NCBI RefSeq assembly: GCF_019443745.1
Contig: NZ_CP050948.1
Location: 1,674,001 to 1,738,000 of the forward strand
DNA length: 64,000 bases
Source: Iamia sp. SCSIO 61187
Lineage (GTDB): Bacteria > Actinomycetota > Acidimicrobiia > Acidimicrobiales > Iamiaceae
Reading direction: 5' to 3'
Every line of letters starts with the position of its first letter. Positions within the stretch are counted from its first letter, which is position 1. The notes under the pieces are model-generated. The model had not been told where the DNA came from. It was given only the letters and a program-made list of their open reading frames with translations, and did no database searches. A program made the position numbers and the translations under genes. Positions 44,144-55,584 of this stretch are shown in pieces.

Positions 44144-45703
44144 GTGGGACGACGTCGGGGGGAGACCAAGCCGCGCCGGACGTGGCCCCAGCGGCTGGTC
44201 ATCCTGGTCAACAGCCTGGCCCTGGTGGCGGCGACGGTGACCGCAGGGGCCATCGCCTACTCCAACGATCGCGTCGCCCAGATCCAGCGCAACGTCTTCG
44301 ACCGGGGGGTCCTCGCCACCGACACCCTGGAGCCCGGCGACGCCCAGAACTACCTGCTCGTCGGGGTCGACGACGGGAGCGGCGCGGCGGGCACGGCGTC
44401 GGCGGCCCGGGACCTCGGCACCAAGCTGACGGACACGATCATGATCCTGCGGGTCGACCCCGCCGCCACCAGCGCCGCGGTCCTGTCGTTCCCCCGCGAC
44501 CTGCTGGTCGACATCCCCGGCCACACCAGCCGGTCGCGCATCAACTCGGCGTTCGAGACCGGTGGGCCCGACCTTCTGGTGCAGACGATCGACGCCAACT
44601 TCGGCATCCCGGTCCACCACTACCTGGAGATCGACTTCGCCGGCTTCCAGGAGCTGGTCGACATCGTCGACGGGGTGCCCATCTGGTTCCCCCACCCGGT
44701 GCGCAGCGCCGGCGGCAGCGAGACCGGCGACGCCACCGTGGAGCTCGACATCCCGACCGCGGGCTGCTGGGTGCTCGGTCCCCGCCAGGCCCTCGGCTTC
44801 GCCCGGGTCCGCAAGGACTACCAGGTGCAAGACGCCGAGGGGGACTGGCACACCGACCTCGGCGGTGACTACTCACGGGTCGAGCGCCAGCAGCTGTTCA
44901 TCCAACTGGCGCTGCAGCAGGCGATATCCAAGGGTGCCCGCAACGTCAACACGCTGCGCCGGCTGGTGAACCTGGGCATCGGCAGCGTCACCATCGACGA
45001 CGGCCTCGAGCCCGACGCCCTGGTCGAGCTGAGCCGCAGCTTCCGGAGCTTCTCGCCGACCGACCTGGTGACCCACACCCTGCCCGTCGACGAGGCCCCG
45101 CCGGGCGGCCCCGCCTACCTGTACCTGCGGGAGGAGGAGGCGGAGCCGACCTTCGCCCTGTTCCGCGGGGGCGACCCCTCGATGGCGGTGCCCATCCCCG
45201 TGGGCGACGTCGCCGTGCAGGTCCGCAACGGGACGGGCACGCCCAACCAGGCCCGCGACGTCACCGCCGCCCTGAACGCCGTCGGCTTCACCACCCTCGT
45301 GCCCGGCGTCGACACCCCCGTCGGCTTCCCGACCGTGGTCCAGTACGGCCCGGGGTCCGAGACCCAGGCCCGGGTCGTGGCCTCCTGGGTCGAGGGCGGG
45401 GTCGTCTACCAGCCGACGGACCTGGGCGAGGGGGTCGACGTCGTCCTCATCACCGGCCAGGGCTGGGGCGGCGTGCGGTCCGCAGCCGTGCCGTTCGAGG
45501 AGGTGCCGGCGCCCGCCGGCGCGGCCGCGCCCGAGACGACCACCACGACGACCCCGGGGGACGAGGCGCCGGCGACGACCGCCCCGGCGACGACCGCCCC
45601 GGGCGACGACGTGGCCGGCGGGAACGTCGACGACCCCGACGACCCGGCCTTCTACCGGGCCACCGCCCCGCCCCCCGAGGCCGACTGCCAGCCCACCCCC
45701 TGA
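44144..45703 (+). CDS. LytR-CpsA-Psr (LCP) family cell-wall glycopolymer ligase, copy 1
   Basis: A 519-residue membrane-anchored protein. A short Arg-rich cytoplasmic start and one helix (LVILVNSLALVAATVTAGAIAY) are followed by the LCP catalytic domain with KLTDTIMILRVDP, LSFPRDLLVDIPG, RINSAF, HYLEIDFAGFQELVDIVDGV and ALGFARVRKDY. A LytR_C domain (VAVQVRNGTGTPNQARDV...) and a Thr-rich low-complexity tail end it. LCP enzymes attach glycopolymers such as arabinogalactan to peptidoglycan. The next gene is a paralogue, and nucleotide-sugar enzymes follow. Confidence 0.92.
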   Translation: MGRRRGETKPRRTWPQRLVILVNSLALVAATVTAGAIAYSNDRVAQIQRNVFDRGVLATDTLEPGDAQNYLLVGVDDGSGAAGTASAARDLGTKLTDTIMILRVDPAATSAAVLSFPRDLLVDIPGHTSRSRINSAFETGGPDLLVQTIDANFGIPVHHYLEIDFAGFQELVDIVDGVPIWFPHPVRSAGGSETGDATVELDIPTAGCWVLGPRQALGFARVRKDYQVQDAEGDWHTDLGGDYSRVERQQLFIQLALQQAISKGARNVNTLRRLVNLGIGSVTIDDGLEPDALVELSRSFRSFSPTDLVTHTLPVDEAPPGGPAYLYLREEEAEPTFALFRGGDPSMAVPIPVGDVAVQVRNGTGTPNQARDVTAALNAVGFTTLVPGVDTPVGFPTVVQYGPGSETQARVVASWVEGGVVYQPTDLGEGVDVVLITGQGWGGVRSAAVPFEEVPAPAGAAAPETTTTTTPGDEAPATTAPATTAPGDDVAGGNVDDPDDPAFYRATAPPPEADCQPTP

Positions 45704-45741
45704 CTCGGTCCCGAGGGGTCCGCCTCCTAGGCTCGTCACCC

Positions 45742-47313
45742 GTGCCGAGAGGAGACGAGACCCGCCCGCGCCGCAGCTGGGGCCAGCGCCTCTTGATCGT
45801 CGCCAACGCCGTCGCCCTCGTCGGCGCCGTCGTCACCGCCGGGTCCCTCGCCTACTCGAACAGCCGGCTGGAGGGCGTCGGCCGGGTGGCGCTCGGCGAC
45901 GTGCTGGTGGAGGAGGACGTCGAGCCCGGCGACCCGATGAACGTCCTCATCGTCGGCATCGACGACGCCTCCCGCCTGGCCGACGACGACTCGGTCAAGG
46001 CCTTCCGCGACAGCCCCGACGTCGCCGGCCAGCACACCGACACGATCATGGTCCTGCGCCTCGACCCGCGGGCCGGCACGGCCCAGATCATCTCCCTGCC
46101 CCGCGACCTGTGGGTGCCCATCGCCGACACCGGGACCGAGCAGCGGATCAACACCGCCCTGGCGACCGGGGGGCCGGCCCGGCTGATCAAGACGATCGAC
46201 GAGAACTTCGGGATCCCGATCAACCACTTCGTGCAGGTCGACTTCGCCGGGTTCCGGGAGCTGGTGGAGATCGTCGACGGGGTGCCGATCCACTTCCCCC
46301 GCCCGGCCCGCGACCGGGCCTCGGGGCTCGCCATCGAGGAGCCCGGCTGCTACACGCTGGGTCCGGTCCAGGCCCTCGGCTTCGCCCGGGCCCGCCACTA
46401 CCAGGTCCAAGACGCCGACGGTGACTGGCACGAGGACCCCCGCTCCGACCTGTCCCGCGCCGCCCGCCAGCAGCTCTTCATCGAGCTGGCCCTCAGCCGG
46501 GCCATCGCCAAGGGCGCCCGCAACCCCAACACCCTCCGCCGCCTGGTCGACCTGGGGGCCTCGGCGGTCCGGTTCGACGACTCCTTCGAGGTGGGCCAGC
46601 TGGTCGACATCGGGATCCAGTACCGGAGCTTCCAGCCCACGGACCTGCAGACCTACGACCTGGTCGTCACCGACGACGTGCTGGGCGGGGCCGACATCCT
46701 CCGGTTCGAGGAGGAGGCGTCGAAGCCGATCCTCGCCGTGTTCCGCGGCGTCGACCCCGCCGAGGGCGCCACCGACGTCGAGCCCGAGGACGTGACCGTC
46801 CAGGTCCTCAACGGCACCGGCACCCAGGACAAGGGCGGTGCGGCGGCCGAGGGGCTCGCCGCGCTGGGCTTCGCCACGACCGGCGCCGGCGACGCCGAGA
46901 CGGTCGGCGGGCCGACCACCGTCCGCTTCGCCCCCGGGGCCGAGGCCGCCGCCCACCTGGTCGCCCGGGGCATCGCCGGGCCCGTCGCCTACGAACCGGC
47001 CGAGGGCCCGATCGACGCCGACGTCGTCGTCGTCACCGGCACCGACTGGGAGGGTGTGGCGTCGTCGGTCCGCTCGCCCGAGGACGTCCCCGCACCCCCG
47101 GTCGCCGAGGGGGGCGCCACCACCAGCGCCCCGCCGACCAGCGGACCCGACGACAGTGCGTCGTCCACGACCGGACCCGGGACCGCGACCACCGCACCGG
47201 ACGCCGGCACCGCCCCCAGCGACGCCGCCCCCGACTCCGACGATCCCTCCGACCCCGGCTTCTACCTGGCCCGCGAGGCCGACGCCGACGAGGAGTGCCC
47301 CGCCACCGACTGA
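45742..47313 (+). CDS. LytR-CpsA-Psr (LCP) family cell-wall glycopolymer ligase, copy 2
   Basis: A 523-residue paralogue of the preceding gene with the same layout. It has an N-terminal helix (LLIVANAVALVGAVVTAGSLAYS) and an LCP domain (HTDTIMVLRLDP, ISLPRDLWVPI, RINTALATGG, HFVQVDFAGFRELVEIVDGVPIHF, ALGFARARHYQVQDADGDW). A LytR_C domain and Thr/Ser/Asp-rich tail follow, ending in an almost identical DPGFYLAREAD...CPATD motif. The tandem arrangement, 38 bp apart, reflects gene duplication followed by divergence, perhaps for different glycan acceptors. Confidence 0.92.
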   Translation: MPRGDETRPRRSWGQRLLIVANAVALVGAVVTAGSLAYSNSRLEGVGRVALGDVLVEEDVEPGDPMNVLIVGIDDASRLADDDSVKAFRDSPDVAGQHTDTIMVLRLDPRAGTAQIISLPRDLWVPIADTGTEQRINTALATGGPARLIKTIDENFGIPINHFVQVDFAGFRELVEIVDGVPIHFPRPARDRASGLAIEEPGCYTLGPVQALGFARARHYQVQDADGDWHEDPRSDLSRAARQQLFIELALSRAIAKGARNPNTLRRLVDLGASAVRFDDSFEVGQLVDIGIQYRSFQPTDLQTYDLVVTDDVLGGADILRFEEEASKPILAVFRGVDPAEGATDVEPEDVTVQVLNGTGTQDKGGAAAEGLAALGFATTGAGDAETVGGPTTVRFAPGAEAAAHLVARGIAGPVAYEPAEGPIDADVVVVTGTDWEGVASSVRSPEDVPAPPVAEGGATTSAPPTSGPDDSASSTTGPGTATTAPDAGTAPSDAAPDSDDPSDPGFYLAREADADEECPATD

Positions 47314-47409
47314 CCCACCGGCACCGGTGGCGGCAGCCGCTGCGAGTACGGTGGTCGGTCGGCCGGGGGCCCGGCCGCGTCACGTTGACGGACGGAGACC
47401 GGGAGAGAC

Positions 47410-48696
47410 ATGGGCCAGAAGATCGCGGTGATCGGCACCGGGTACGTGGGGCTCACCACCGGCGCGTGCCTGAGCCACCTGGGCCACGACGTGGTGTGCG
47501 CCGACGTCGTGCCCGAGAAGGTCGACGCCCTCAACCGGGGCGAGATCCCCATCCTCGAGGCCGGGCTCGACGAGCTGGTGCACGCCGGCGTGGCCGCCGG
47601 CCTGCTGTCGTTCGTGCTGGGCGCCGAGAACGCCGTCGGCGACGCCGAGTTCGTCTTCCTGTGCCTGCCCACCCCCCAGGGCGCCGACGGCGCCGCCGAC
47701 CTCAGCTTCATCAAGTCCGCCGCCGCCCACGTCGGGCCGCTGCTCCGTCCCGGCAGCATCGTGATCAACAAGTCCACCGTGCCCGTCGGCTCGGCCGGCG
47801 AGGTGGCCAAGAAGCTCGAGCGCGACGACGTGTCGGTGGTCTCCAACCCGGAGTTCCTGCGCGAGGGCACGGCCGTCGACGACTTCCTCCACCCCGACCG
47901 GGTCGTCATCGGCAGCGACGACGAGGACGCCGCCCGCCGCGTCGCCGACCTCTACGCCAAGCTCCCCGGCGAGGTGCTGATCACCGACCCGGCCTCGGCC
48001 GAGACGATCAAGTACGCCTCGAACGCCTTCCTGGCCACCAAGATCAGCTTCGTCAACGCCATGGCCGCGGTGTGCGAGGAGGTCGGCGCCGACGTCTCCG
48101 ACGTGGTCAAGGGCATGGGCCTCGACCAGCGCATCGGCAACAAGTTCCTGGTCCCCGGGCCCGGGTGGGGCGGCAGCTGCTTCCCCAAGGACTCCCACGC
48201 CCTGGTCCGCATCGCCGAGAACTCCGGCTACCAGTTCGGCCTGCTCCGCAGCGTCATCGCCGTGAACGAGGAGCAGTTCGGGCGGGTCGCCAACAAGATC
48301 ACCCGCTTCGCCGGAGGCTCCGTCGAGGGCAAGACCGTCGCCGTGTGGGGCCTGACGTTCAAGGCCCGCACCGACGACATGCGCGACTCTCCGGCCATCA
48401 ACATCATCAACCGCCTGCTCGAGGTGGGGGCCACCGTCCGGGCCTACGACCCGGCCGTGGACGACAGCGACGACCCCCGGCTGGCGGGCGTCGAGATCGT
48501 GGGCGACCCCTACGAGGCGGTGACCGGCGCCGACGTCCTCGCCGTGCTGACCGAGTGGCCCGAGTTCGCCGAGCTCGACTTCGCCAAGGTCGGCGACCTG
48601 ATCGGCACCAAGGCCGTGGTCGACGGGCGCAACCTGCTCGACGGGGCCGCCCTGAAGGCGGCCGGGTTCGCCTACGACGGCATCGGACGGCGCTGA
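47410..48696 (+). CDS. ugd: UDP-glucose 6-dehydrogenase
   Basis: Makes UDP-glucuronate by two-step NAD-dependent oxidation. The 428-residue protein has the N-terminal Rossmann GTGYVGLTTGACLSHLGHDVVCAD, NKSTVPVGSA, NPEFLREGTAVDDFLHPDRVVIG and YASNAFLATKISF. The catalytic Cys257 lies in GGSCFPKDSHAL, and the C-terminal UDP-binding domain is FKARTDDMRDSPAINII. ATG start with GGGAGAG upstream. It abuts the UDP-xylose synthase gene, which uses its product. Confidence 0.95.
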   Translation: MGQKIAVIGTGYVGLTTGACLSHLGHDVVCADVVPEKVDALNRGEIPILEAGLDELVHAGVAAGLLSFVLGAENAVGDAEFVFLCLPTPQGADGAADLSFIKSAAAHVGPLLRPGSIVINKSTVPVGSAGEVAKKLERDDVSVVSNPEFLREGTAVDDFLHPDRVVIGSDDEDAARRVADLYAKLPGEVLITDPASAETIKYASNAFLATKISFVNAMAAVCEEVGADVSDVVKGMGLDQRIGNKFLVPGPGWGGSCFPKDSHALVRIAENSGYQFGLLRSVIAVNEEQFGRVANKITRFAGGSVEGKTVAVWGLTFKARTDDMRDSPAINIINRLLEVGATVRAYDPAVDDSDDPRLAGVEIVGDPYEAVTGADVLAVLTEWPEFAELDFAKVGDLIGTKAVVDGRNLLDGAALKAAGFAYDGIGRR

Positions 48697-49638
48697 GTGG
48701 CCCGCATCGTCGTCACCGGCGGGGCCGGGTTCCTGGGCTCGCACCTGTGCGACGCCCTGCTGGCCCGGGGCGACGAGGTCGTGTGCCTCGACAACCTGGC
48801 CACCGGGTCCACCCACAACATCGAGCACCTCTTCGGCCGGTCGGACTTCACCTTCGTGGAGCACGACGTGAGCACCTACGTCTGGGTCCCGGGCCCGGTC
48901 GACACGGTCATGCACCTGGCCAGCCCGGCCAGCCCGATCGACTTCGAGCGGATCCCCATCCAGATCCTCAAGGTCGGCGGGCTCGGCACCCACAACACCC
49001 TCGGGCTGGCCAAGGCCAAGGGGGCCCGGTTCTTCCTGTCCTCGACCAGCGAGGTCTACGGCGACCCGCAGGTGCACCCGCAGCCGGAGACCTACTGGGG
49101 CAACGTCAACCCCATCGGCCCCCGCGGTGTCTACGACGAGGCCAAGCGCTTCGCCGAGGCCATGACGATGGCGTACCACCGCCACCACGGCCTCGACGTC
49201 CGCATCGTCCGCATCTTCAACACGTACGGTCCCCGTATGCGCCCCGACGACGGGCGGGCCGTGAGCAACTTCATCGTCGCCGCCCTGCGGGGCGAGCCGA
49301 TCACGATCTACGGCGACGGCAGCCAGACCCGCAGCTTCACCTACGTCGACGACGAGATCCGGGGCTTCCTCGCCCTGCTGGACTCCGACGTCACCACGCC
49401 GACCAACATCGGCAACCCCGACGAGTACACGATCCGCGAGCTGGCCGAGATGGTCATCGAGGTCACCGGCTCGACCTCGGAGATCACGACCCACCCGCTG
49501 CCCGTCGACGACCCCATGCAGCGCAAGCCCGACATCACCAAGGCCCGCGAGCTGCTGGGGTGGGAGCCGACGGTCCACGTCCGCGACGGCATCGCCCGCA
49601 CCGCCGAGCACTTCGCCAAGCTCCTCGCCGACCGCTGA
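48697..49638 (+). CDS. uxs: UDP-glucuronate decarboxylase (UDP-xylose synthase), extended SDR
   Basis: A 313-residue enzyme with NAD-binding [15 protein letters not shown] and the UXS-typical strings [52 protein letters not shown] (catalytic Tyr/Lys) and [20 protein letters not shown]. It decarboxylates UDP-glucuronate to UDP-xylose. The GTG follows the ugd stop immediately, with no spacer, so the pair forms one pathway unit feeding xylose-containing cell-surface glycans near the LCP ligases. Confidence 0.93.
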   Translation: MARIVVTGGAGFLGSHLCDALLARGDEVVCLDNLATGSTHNIEHLFGRSDFTFVEHDVSTYVWVPGPVDTVMHLASPASPIDFERIPIQILKVGGLGTHNTLGLAKAKGARFFLSSTSEVYGDPQVHPQPETYWGNVNPIGPRGVYDEAKRFAEAMTMAYHRHHGLDVRIVRIFNTYGPRMRPDDGRAVSNFIVAALRGEPITIYGDGSQTRSFTYVDDEIRGFLALLDSDVTTPTNIGNPDEYTIRELAEMVIEVTGSTSEITTHPLPVDDPMQRKPDITKARELLGWEPTVHVRDGIARTAEHFAKLLADR

Positions 49639-49651
49639 CCCCCCCCCAACT

Positions 49652-49690
49652 TTGTCCGGAACCCTGCCGAGGAGGGGGACTTCCGGACAA
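49652..49690. repeat. 39-bp palindromic element, copy 2
   Basis: TTGTCCGGAA-N19-TTCCGGACAA, centre CCCTGCCGAGGAGGGGGAC. It lies 13 bp after the uxs stop and is identical to copies 3 and 4. Confidence 0.88.
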
Positions 49691-49713
49691 CGTTCGGGGG
49701 CGGCCTTCCAACT

Positions 49714-49752
49714 TTGTCCGGAACCCTGCCGAGGAGGGGGACTTCCGGACAA
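49714..49752. repeat. 39-bp palindromic element, copy 3
   Basis: Identical to copy 2 and in direct orientation, 62 bp downstream. The two are a local duplication that includes the preceding CCAACT. Confidence 0.88.
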
Positions 49753-49785
49753 AGGTGGGGGAGCGACCGGGCGGGGCGCCACGGT

Positions 49786-49816
49786 GACTGTCACACCCCG
49801 TCGGCATGATCGGGCC
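49786..49816 (+). promoter_or_regulatory. conserved leaderless promoter GACTGTCACACCC-N7-ATGAT of the DUF559-type gene
   Basis: Second instance of the 31-bp layout found before the comF-like gene at 27711. The 13-bp block is identical, the spacer is again 7 bp and 9 of 11 bases of the start-proximal block match. Confidence 0.5.
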
Positions 49817-50728
49817 ATGGAACGGTGGAAGGACCTCACCCAGGCGGCCGAGCGAGCGCACGGCATCGTCACCTACGACCAGCTGCGCGGCAGCGGCCTC
49901 TCCGAGCGGCAGGTGCGACGATGGGCCGGCGACGGGCGCCTCGTCGACCTCGGCTACGGGACGTACCGCCTCGGCGGGGTGCCGCCCGGCTTCGACGGGG
50001 AGGTCCTCGCCGCCATCAGCGCCTTCCCGGGGGAGACATGGGCGGGGTTCACCACCGCAGGGCGCCTCGACGACCTCCCCGTCTGGTCGCCGGACGGCCG
50101 CATCGAGCTGGTCCGGCCCACCGGCCTGAGCGCCGAGCGCTCCGTCGCCCGGGTCCACCGGAGCACCTACCTGCCCGTCCACCACCTCACCGTCGTGCGG
50201 GGCATCCCGTGCACGGCCACGCCCCGGACGGTGTTCGACCTCGCCCGCACGACCGGGCCGAACCGGCTGGTCCGCATCATCGATCGGGCCCTCGACCGGC
50301 GGCTGTGCACGATGGCGTCGCTCTACCGCGTCCTCTACGAGCTCGGCGGGCGAGGCCGCCCGGGCACCCGTCGGATGCGGACGGTGCTCGAGGTGCTCGG
50401 CCTCGACCACGTACCGCCGGAGAGCGAGCTCGAGGTGGTGGGGTTCGCCCTGCTCGACGGCCTCGGCTTCACCTGGCAGGTCGAGATGTCCGACGAGCGG
50501 GGCTACATCCGCCGGGTCGACGGCCTCCACCGGCCCGCCCGGCTCGTGGTCGAGCTCGACGGCGCCCAGCACGGCCGAGAGCCGCAGCGGTCGCTCGACC
50601 GCGACGGCGATCGCCGGCTCCACCGCCTGGGCTACGACGTCGAGCGTCTGACCTGGTCCGACGTCGCCCGCGACGGCGACGCCACGCGCCAGCGCATCGC
50701 CGCCCGCCTGGTCGCCGCCGCCGCCTGA
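49817..50728 (+). CDS. AbiEi-type winged-helix + DUF559/Vsr-like nuclease-fold protein
   Basis: A 303-residue protein. The N-terminus (AHGIVTYDQLRGSGLSERQVRRWAGDGRLVDLGYGTYRLGG) is the winged helix seen in AbiEi antitoxins. The C-terminal part (PPESELEVVGFALLDGLGF ... GYIRRVDGLHRPARLVVELDGAQHGREPQRSLDRDGDRRLHRLGYDVERLTWSDV) resembles the DUF559/Vsr endonuclease fold with acidic residues E, D, E-D. Such two-domain proteins are common in actinobacteria and have no proven role; no AbiEii toxin is adjacent. Palindromes flank it on both sides, so it may be a mobile or defence-type cassette (inference). Confidence 0.8.
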   Translation: MERWKDLTQAAERAHGIVTYDQLRGSGLSERQVRRWAGDGRLVDLGYGTYRLGGVPPGFDGEVLAAISAFPGETWAGFTTAGRLDDLPVWSPDGRIELVRPTGLSAERSVARVHRSTYLPVHHLTVVRGIPCTATPRTVFDLARTTGPNRLVRIIDRALDRRLCTMASLYRVLYELGGRGRPGTRRMRTVLEVLGLDHVPPESELEVVGFALLDGLGFTWQVEMSDERGYIRRVDGLHRPARLVVELDGAQHGREPQRSLDRDGDRRLHRLGYDVERLTWSDVARDGDATRQRIAARLVAAAA

Positions 50729-50750
50729 CCGCCATGGCGGCCGCCGCTGA

Positions 50751-50801
50751 CGAACCTTGTCCGGAACCCTGCCGAGGAGGGGGACTTCCGGACAAGGTTC
50801 G
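50751..50801. repeat. 39-bp palindromic element, copy 4, with extended 16-bp arms
   Basis: The core 50757-50795 is identical to copies 2 and 3; the symmetry continues outward to CGAACCTTGTCCGGAA / TTCCGGACAAGGTTCG. It fills most of the 79-bp gap between the convergent DUF559-type and aconitase genes, where a bidirectional terminator is expected. Confidence 0.88.
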
Positions 50802-50807
50802 TGGGGG

Positions 50808-53588
<2,781 letters not shown>

Positions 53589-53671
53589 GGGGTGGATCCC
53601 TTCCGGGGCTCGTGCGTCGTGGGGGTCCGAACCTACTCGCCGCCCGGCGGGTCCCGACCCACAATCGACCA

Positions 53672-53682
53672 TACAAGTTGTA
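53672..53682. promoter_or_regulatory. inverted repeat TACAA-G-TTGTA upstream of acnA
   Basis: An AT-rich 11-bp perfect inverted repeat within a 140-bp gap that is otherwise GC-rich, 84 bp upstream of the acnA start. It may be part of the acnA promoter or an operator. Confidence 0.4.
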
Positions 53683-53728
53683 GACAAGCGGCGCAACCCG
53701 CCGCCCCCGTCGCACCGATCCCGGAGGG

Positions 53729-54361
53729 TCAGCGGCTCCGCCAGTGGGGGACGCCGAGGAAGATGAGCCGCAGCTGCCGCTCGGTGGTGCGCCGGATGGC
53801 GGCCTCGGCCTCGGGGCGGTCGCGGGGCAGGTCGGTCAGGGCGGCCGCGGTCCCCACCACGGTGCTCACCACCAGGCTGGCGATCATGGTGACGTCCTCG
53901 TCGCTCCAGCCGCCGATGTACGGGAACCCGCGCATGTCGATGGCGAGCTCCTCGGTGAAGAGGCGCAGCTGGTCCTCGATGGCGTGGCGGAGGACGGCGG
54001 AGCCCCCGTTGCGCTCCCGCACGATGAAGCGGAAGTGGGACTGGTGGGCGTGGACGTGGTCGACCAGCGTGGCCACCGACTGCTTGATGGCGTCGTCCCA
54101 GCGGGGCACGTCGGCGCGGGCGTCGCGGATCATCCCCCGCAGCGTCCCGAAGGACTCCTCGACCAGCGCCTGGCCCAGCTCGTCCATGTCCCGGAAGTGG
54201 CGGTAGAAGGCGCCGGGGACGATCCCGACCTCCTTGGTCACCTGGCGCAGGCTGAGGCGGTCGAAGCTGCGCTTCTCCAGCAGCCGGAGGGCGGCTCGCA
54301 GCAGCGCCTGGCGGGTGCGCTCCTTGCGCTCCTGGCGGGTCTCGGGGGTCGGGTCGGCCAC
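53729..54361 (-). CDS. TetR-family regulator of the FabR/DesT (unsaturated fatty acid) type
   Basis: A 210-residue TetR protein. The HTH region [64 protein letters not shown] closely resembles FabR and DesT, which sense acyl-CoA or acyl-ACP saturation. Similarity continues into the ligand domain ([31 protein letters not shown]). It is divergent from a reductase-desaturase pair, with matching operator boxes in the gap and at the start of the target gene. So it probably represses the desaturase genes and itself. GTG 54361 is the most likely start; longer in-frame starts overlap the operator. Confidence 0.85.
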   Translation of the reverse strand: MADPTPETRQERKERTRQALLRAALRLLEKRSFDRLSLRQVTKEVGIVPGAFYRHFRDMDELGQALVEESFGTLRGMIRDARADVPRWDDAIKQSVATLVDHVHAHQSHFRFIVRERNGGSAVLRHAIEDQLRLFTEELAIDMRGFPYIGGWSDEDVTMIASLVVSTVVGTAAALTDLPRDRPEAEAAIRRTTERQLRLIFLGVPHWRSR

Positions 54362-54386
54362 GCCCCATCTCACCACGGATCGGCCG

Positions 54387-54402
54387 GTGCACACCTGTTC
54401 AC
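54387..54402. promoter_or_regulatory. operator box 1 (GTGCACA-CC-TGTTCAC) for the DesT/FabR-like regulator
   Basis: 16-bp near-palindrome, 25 bp upstream of the TetR start. Same bases as box 2 except for the 2-bp centre. Confidence 0.7.
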
Positions 54403-54446
54403 CCACTTGTGACCCATCGCACGTCGACCGGCCCGGGTCCTCGGGG

Positions 54447-54466
54447 TACGGTGCACATATGTTCAC
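54447..54466 (+). promoter_or_regulatory. operator box 2 (GTGCACA-TA-TGTTCAC) overlapping -10 TACGGT and the reductase ATG
   Basis: The box occupies 54451-54466. TACGGT (54447-54452) overlaps its left end and lies 6 nt before the ATG at 54459. A bound repressor would cover both promoter and start codon of this leaderless gene. Confidence 0.7.
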
Positions 54467-55550
54467 TCAACTTCTGGAGCTGGCCACGGCCCCCCACGGG
54501 GTCGACCGGTTCCTCGAGCTGGTGCGCCCCACCTGGGCCGCCGACGACACCCGGGCCCGCGTCGTCGCCGCGACCCGCGAGACCCCCGACGTCGTCACCC
54601 TCACCCTGCGGCCGGGCCGGGGCTGGGCCCGCGGCCGGGCCGGCCAGCACGTCCGCCTCGGCGTCGAGATCGACGGCCGGCGCCACACCCGCTGCTTCTC
54701 GCTGGCGTCGTCCGAGCACCGCACCGATGGCCTCGTCGAGGTCACGGTCAAGGCCAACCCCGACGGCATCGTGAGCCGCCACCTGGTCGCCACCGCCGCC
54801 CCCGGCCTGGTGGTGGCCCTGGGTGCGCCCGAGGGCGACTTCACCCTCCCGGCCACCCGCCCCGACCGCCTCGTCCTGGTGAGCGGCGGCAGCGGCATCA
54901 CCCCGGTGATGGCCCTGCTCCGCACCCTCGTCGACGAGGGCCACGACCGGCCGATCACCTTCCTCCACTACGCCCGCACCCCCGCCGACGTCATCTACGC
55001 CGACGAGCTGGCCGCCCTCGGCCGGACCCACCCCCAGCTCGACGTCCACGTCGTGACCACCCGGGGGGCCGGAACGGGCGCGCTGACCGGGCGGTTCTGC
55101 GCCGCCCACCTGGAGGCCGTCGTGCCCGACCTCGGCGGGGCCGAGGCCTACGCCTGCGGCCCCGTCGGCCTGGTCGATGCCGCCCTGGCGCACTGGGAGC
55201 AGGCCGGCGCCATCGACCGGCTCCACGTCGAGCGCTACTCCCTCGTCGCCGCCCCGTCGGACGGCGCCGGCGAGCGCGCGAGTGGCGAGGGCAGCACGGG
55301 CGCCCGCACCCACTTCGCCGGGAGCGACGTCACCGTCACCAGCGTCGGCACCACCCTCCTCGAGCAGGCCGAGGCCGCCGGGCTCACGCCCGCCTTCGGC
55401 TGCCGCGTGGGCATCTGCCGCACATGCACCCGCACCAAGGTCTCCGGCCGGGTGCGCGACGTGCGCAGCGGCACGGTGTCGGGCTCCGGCGAGGAGCCCA
55501 TCCAGCTCTGCGTGTCGGCCCCGTGCCACGACGTCGTCGTCGACCTCTGA
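54459..55550 (+). CDS. flavoprotein ferredoxin reductase supplying electrons to the desaturase
   Basis: A 363-residue three-domain electron-transfer protein. It has an FAD-binding barrel (GQHVRLGVEIDGRRHTRCFSLASS with RxYS-like RCFS), an NAD(P)H domain (LVSGGSGITPVMALL, YACGPVGLVDAAL) and a C-terminal plant-type [2Fe-2S] domain with cysteines in FGCRVGICRTC and LCVS. This is the architecture of mycobacterial Rv3230c, the partner of DesA3. It is immediately followed by a DesA3-like desaturase. The ATG at 54459 is preferred over in-frame codons further upstream because it lies 6 nt from a -10 box. Confidence 0.92.
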   Translation: MFTQLLELATAPHGVDRFLELVRPTWAADDTRARVVAATRETPDVVTLTLRPGRGWARGRAGQHVRLGVEIDGRRHTRCFSLASSEHRTDGLVEVTVKANPDGIVSRHLVATAAPGLVVALGAPEGDFTLPATRPDRLVLVSGGSGITPVMALLRTLVDEGHDRPITFLHYARTPADVIYADELAALGRTHPQLDVHVVTTRGAGTGALTGRFCAAHLEAVVPDLGGAEAYACGPVGLVDAALAHWEQAGAIDRLHVERYSLVAAPSDGAGERASGEGSTGARTHFAGSDVTVTSVGTTLLEQAEAAGLTPAFGCRVGICRTCTRTKVSGRVRDVRSGTVSGSGEEPIQLCVSAPCHDVVVDL

Positions 55551-55584
55551 TCTCGCCTCCTCCGCCTCCCCCAAGGAGACCCGC

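Noticed and set aside
53672-54361. Calling the TetR gene acnR because it neighbours aconitase
   Set aside because: Its helix-turn-helix resembles FabR/DesT, and matching operators lie at the desaturase side, not at the acnA promoter.
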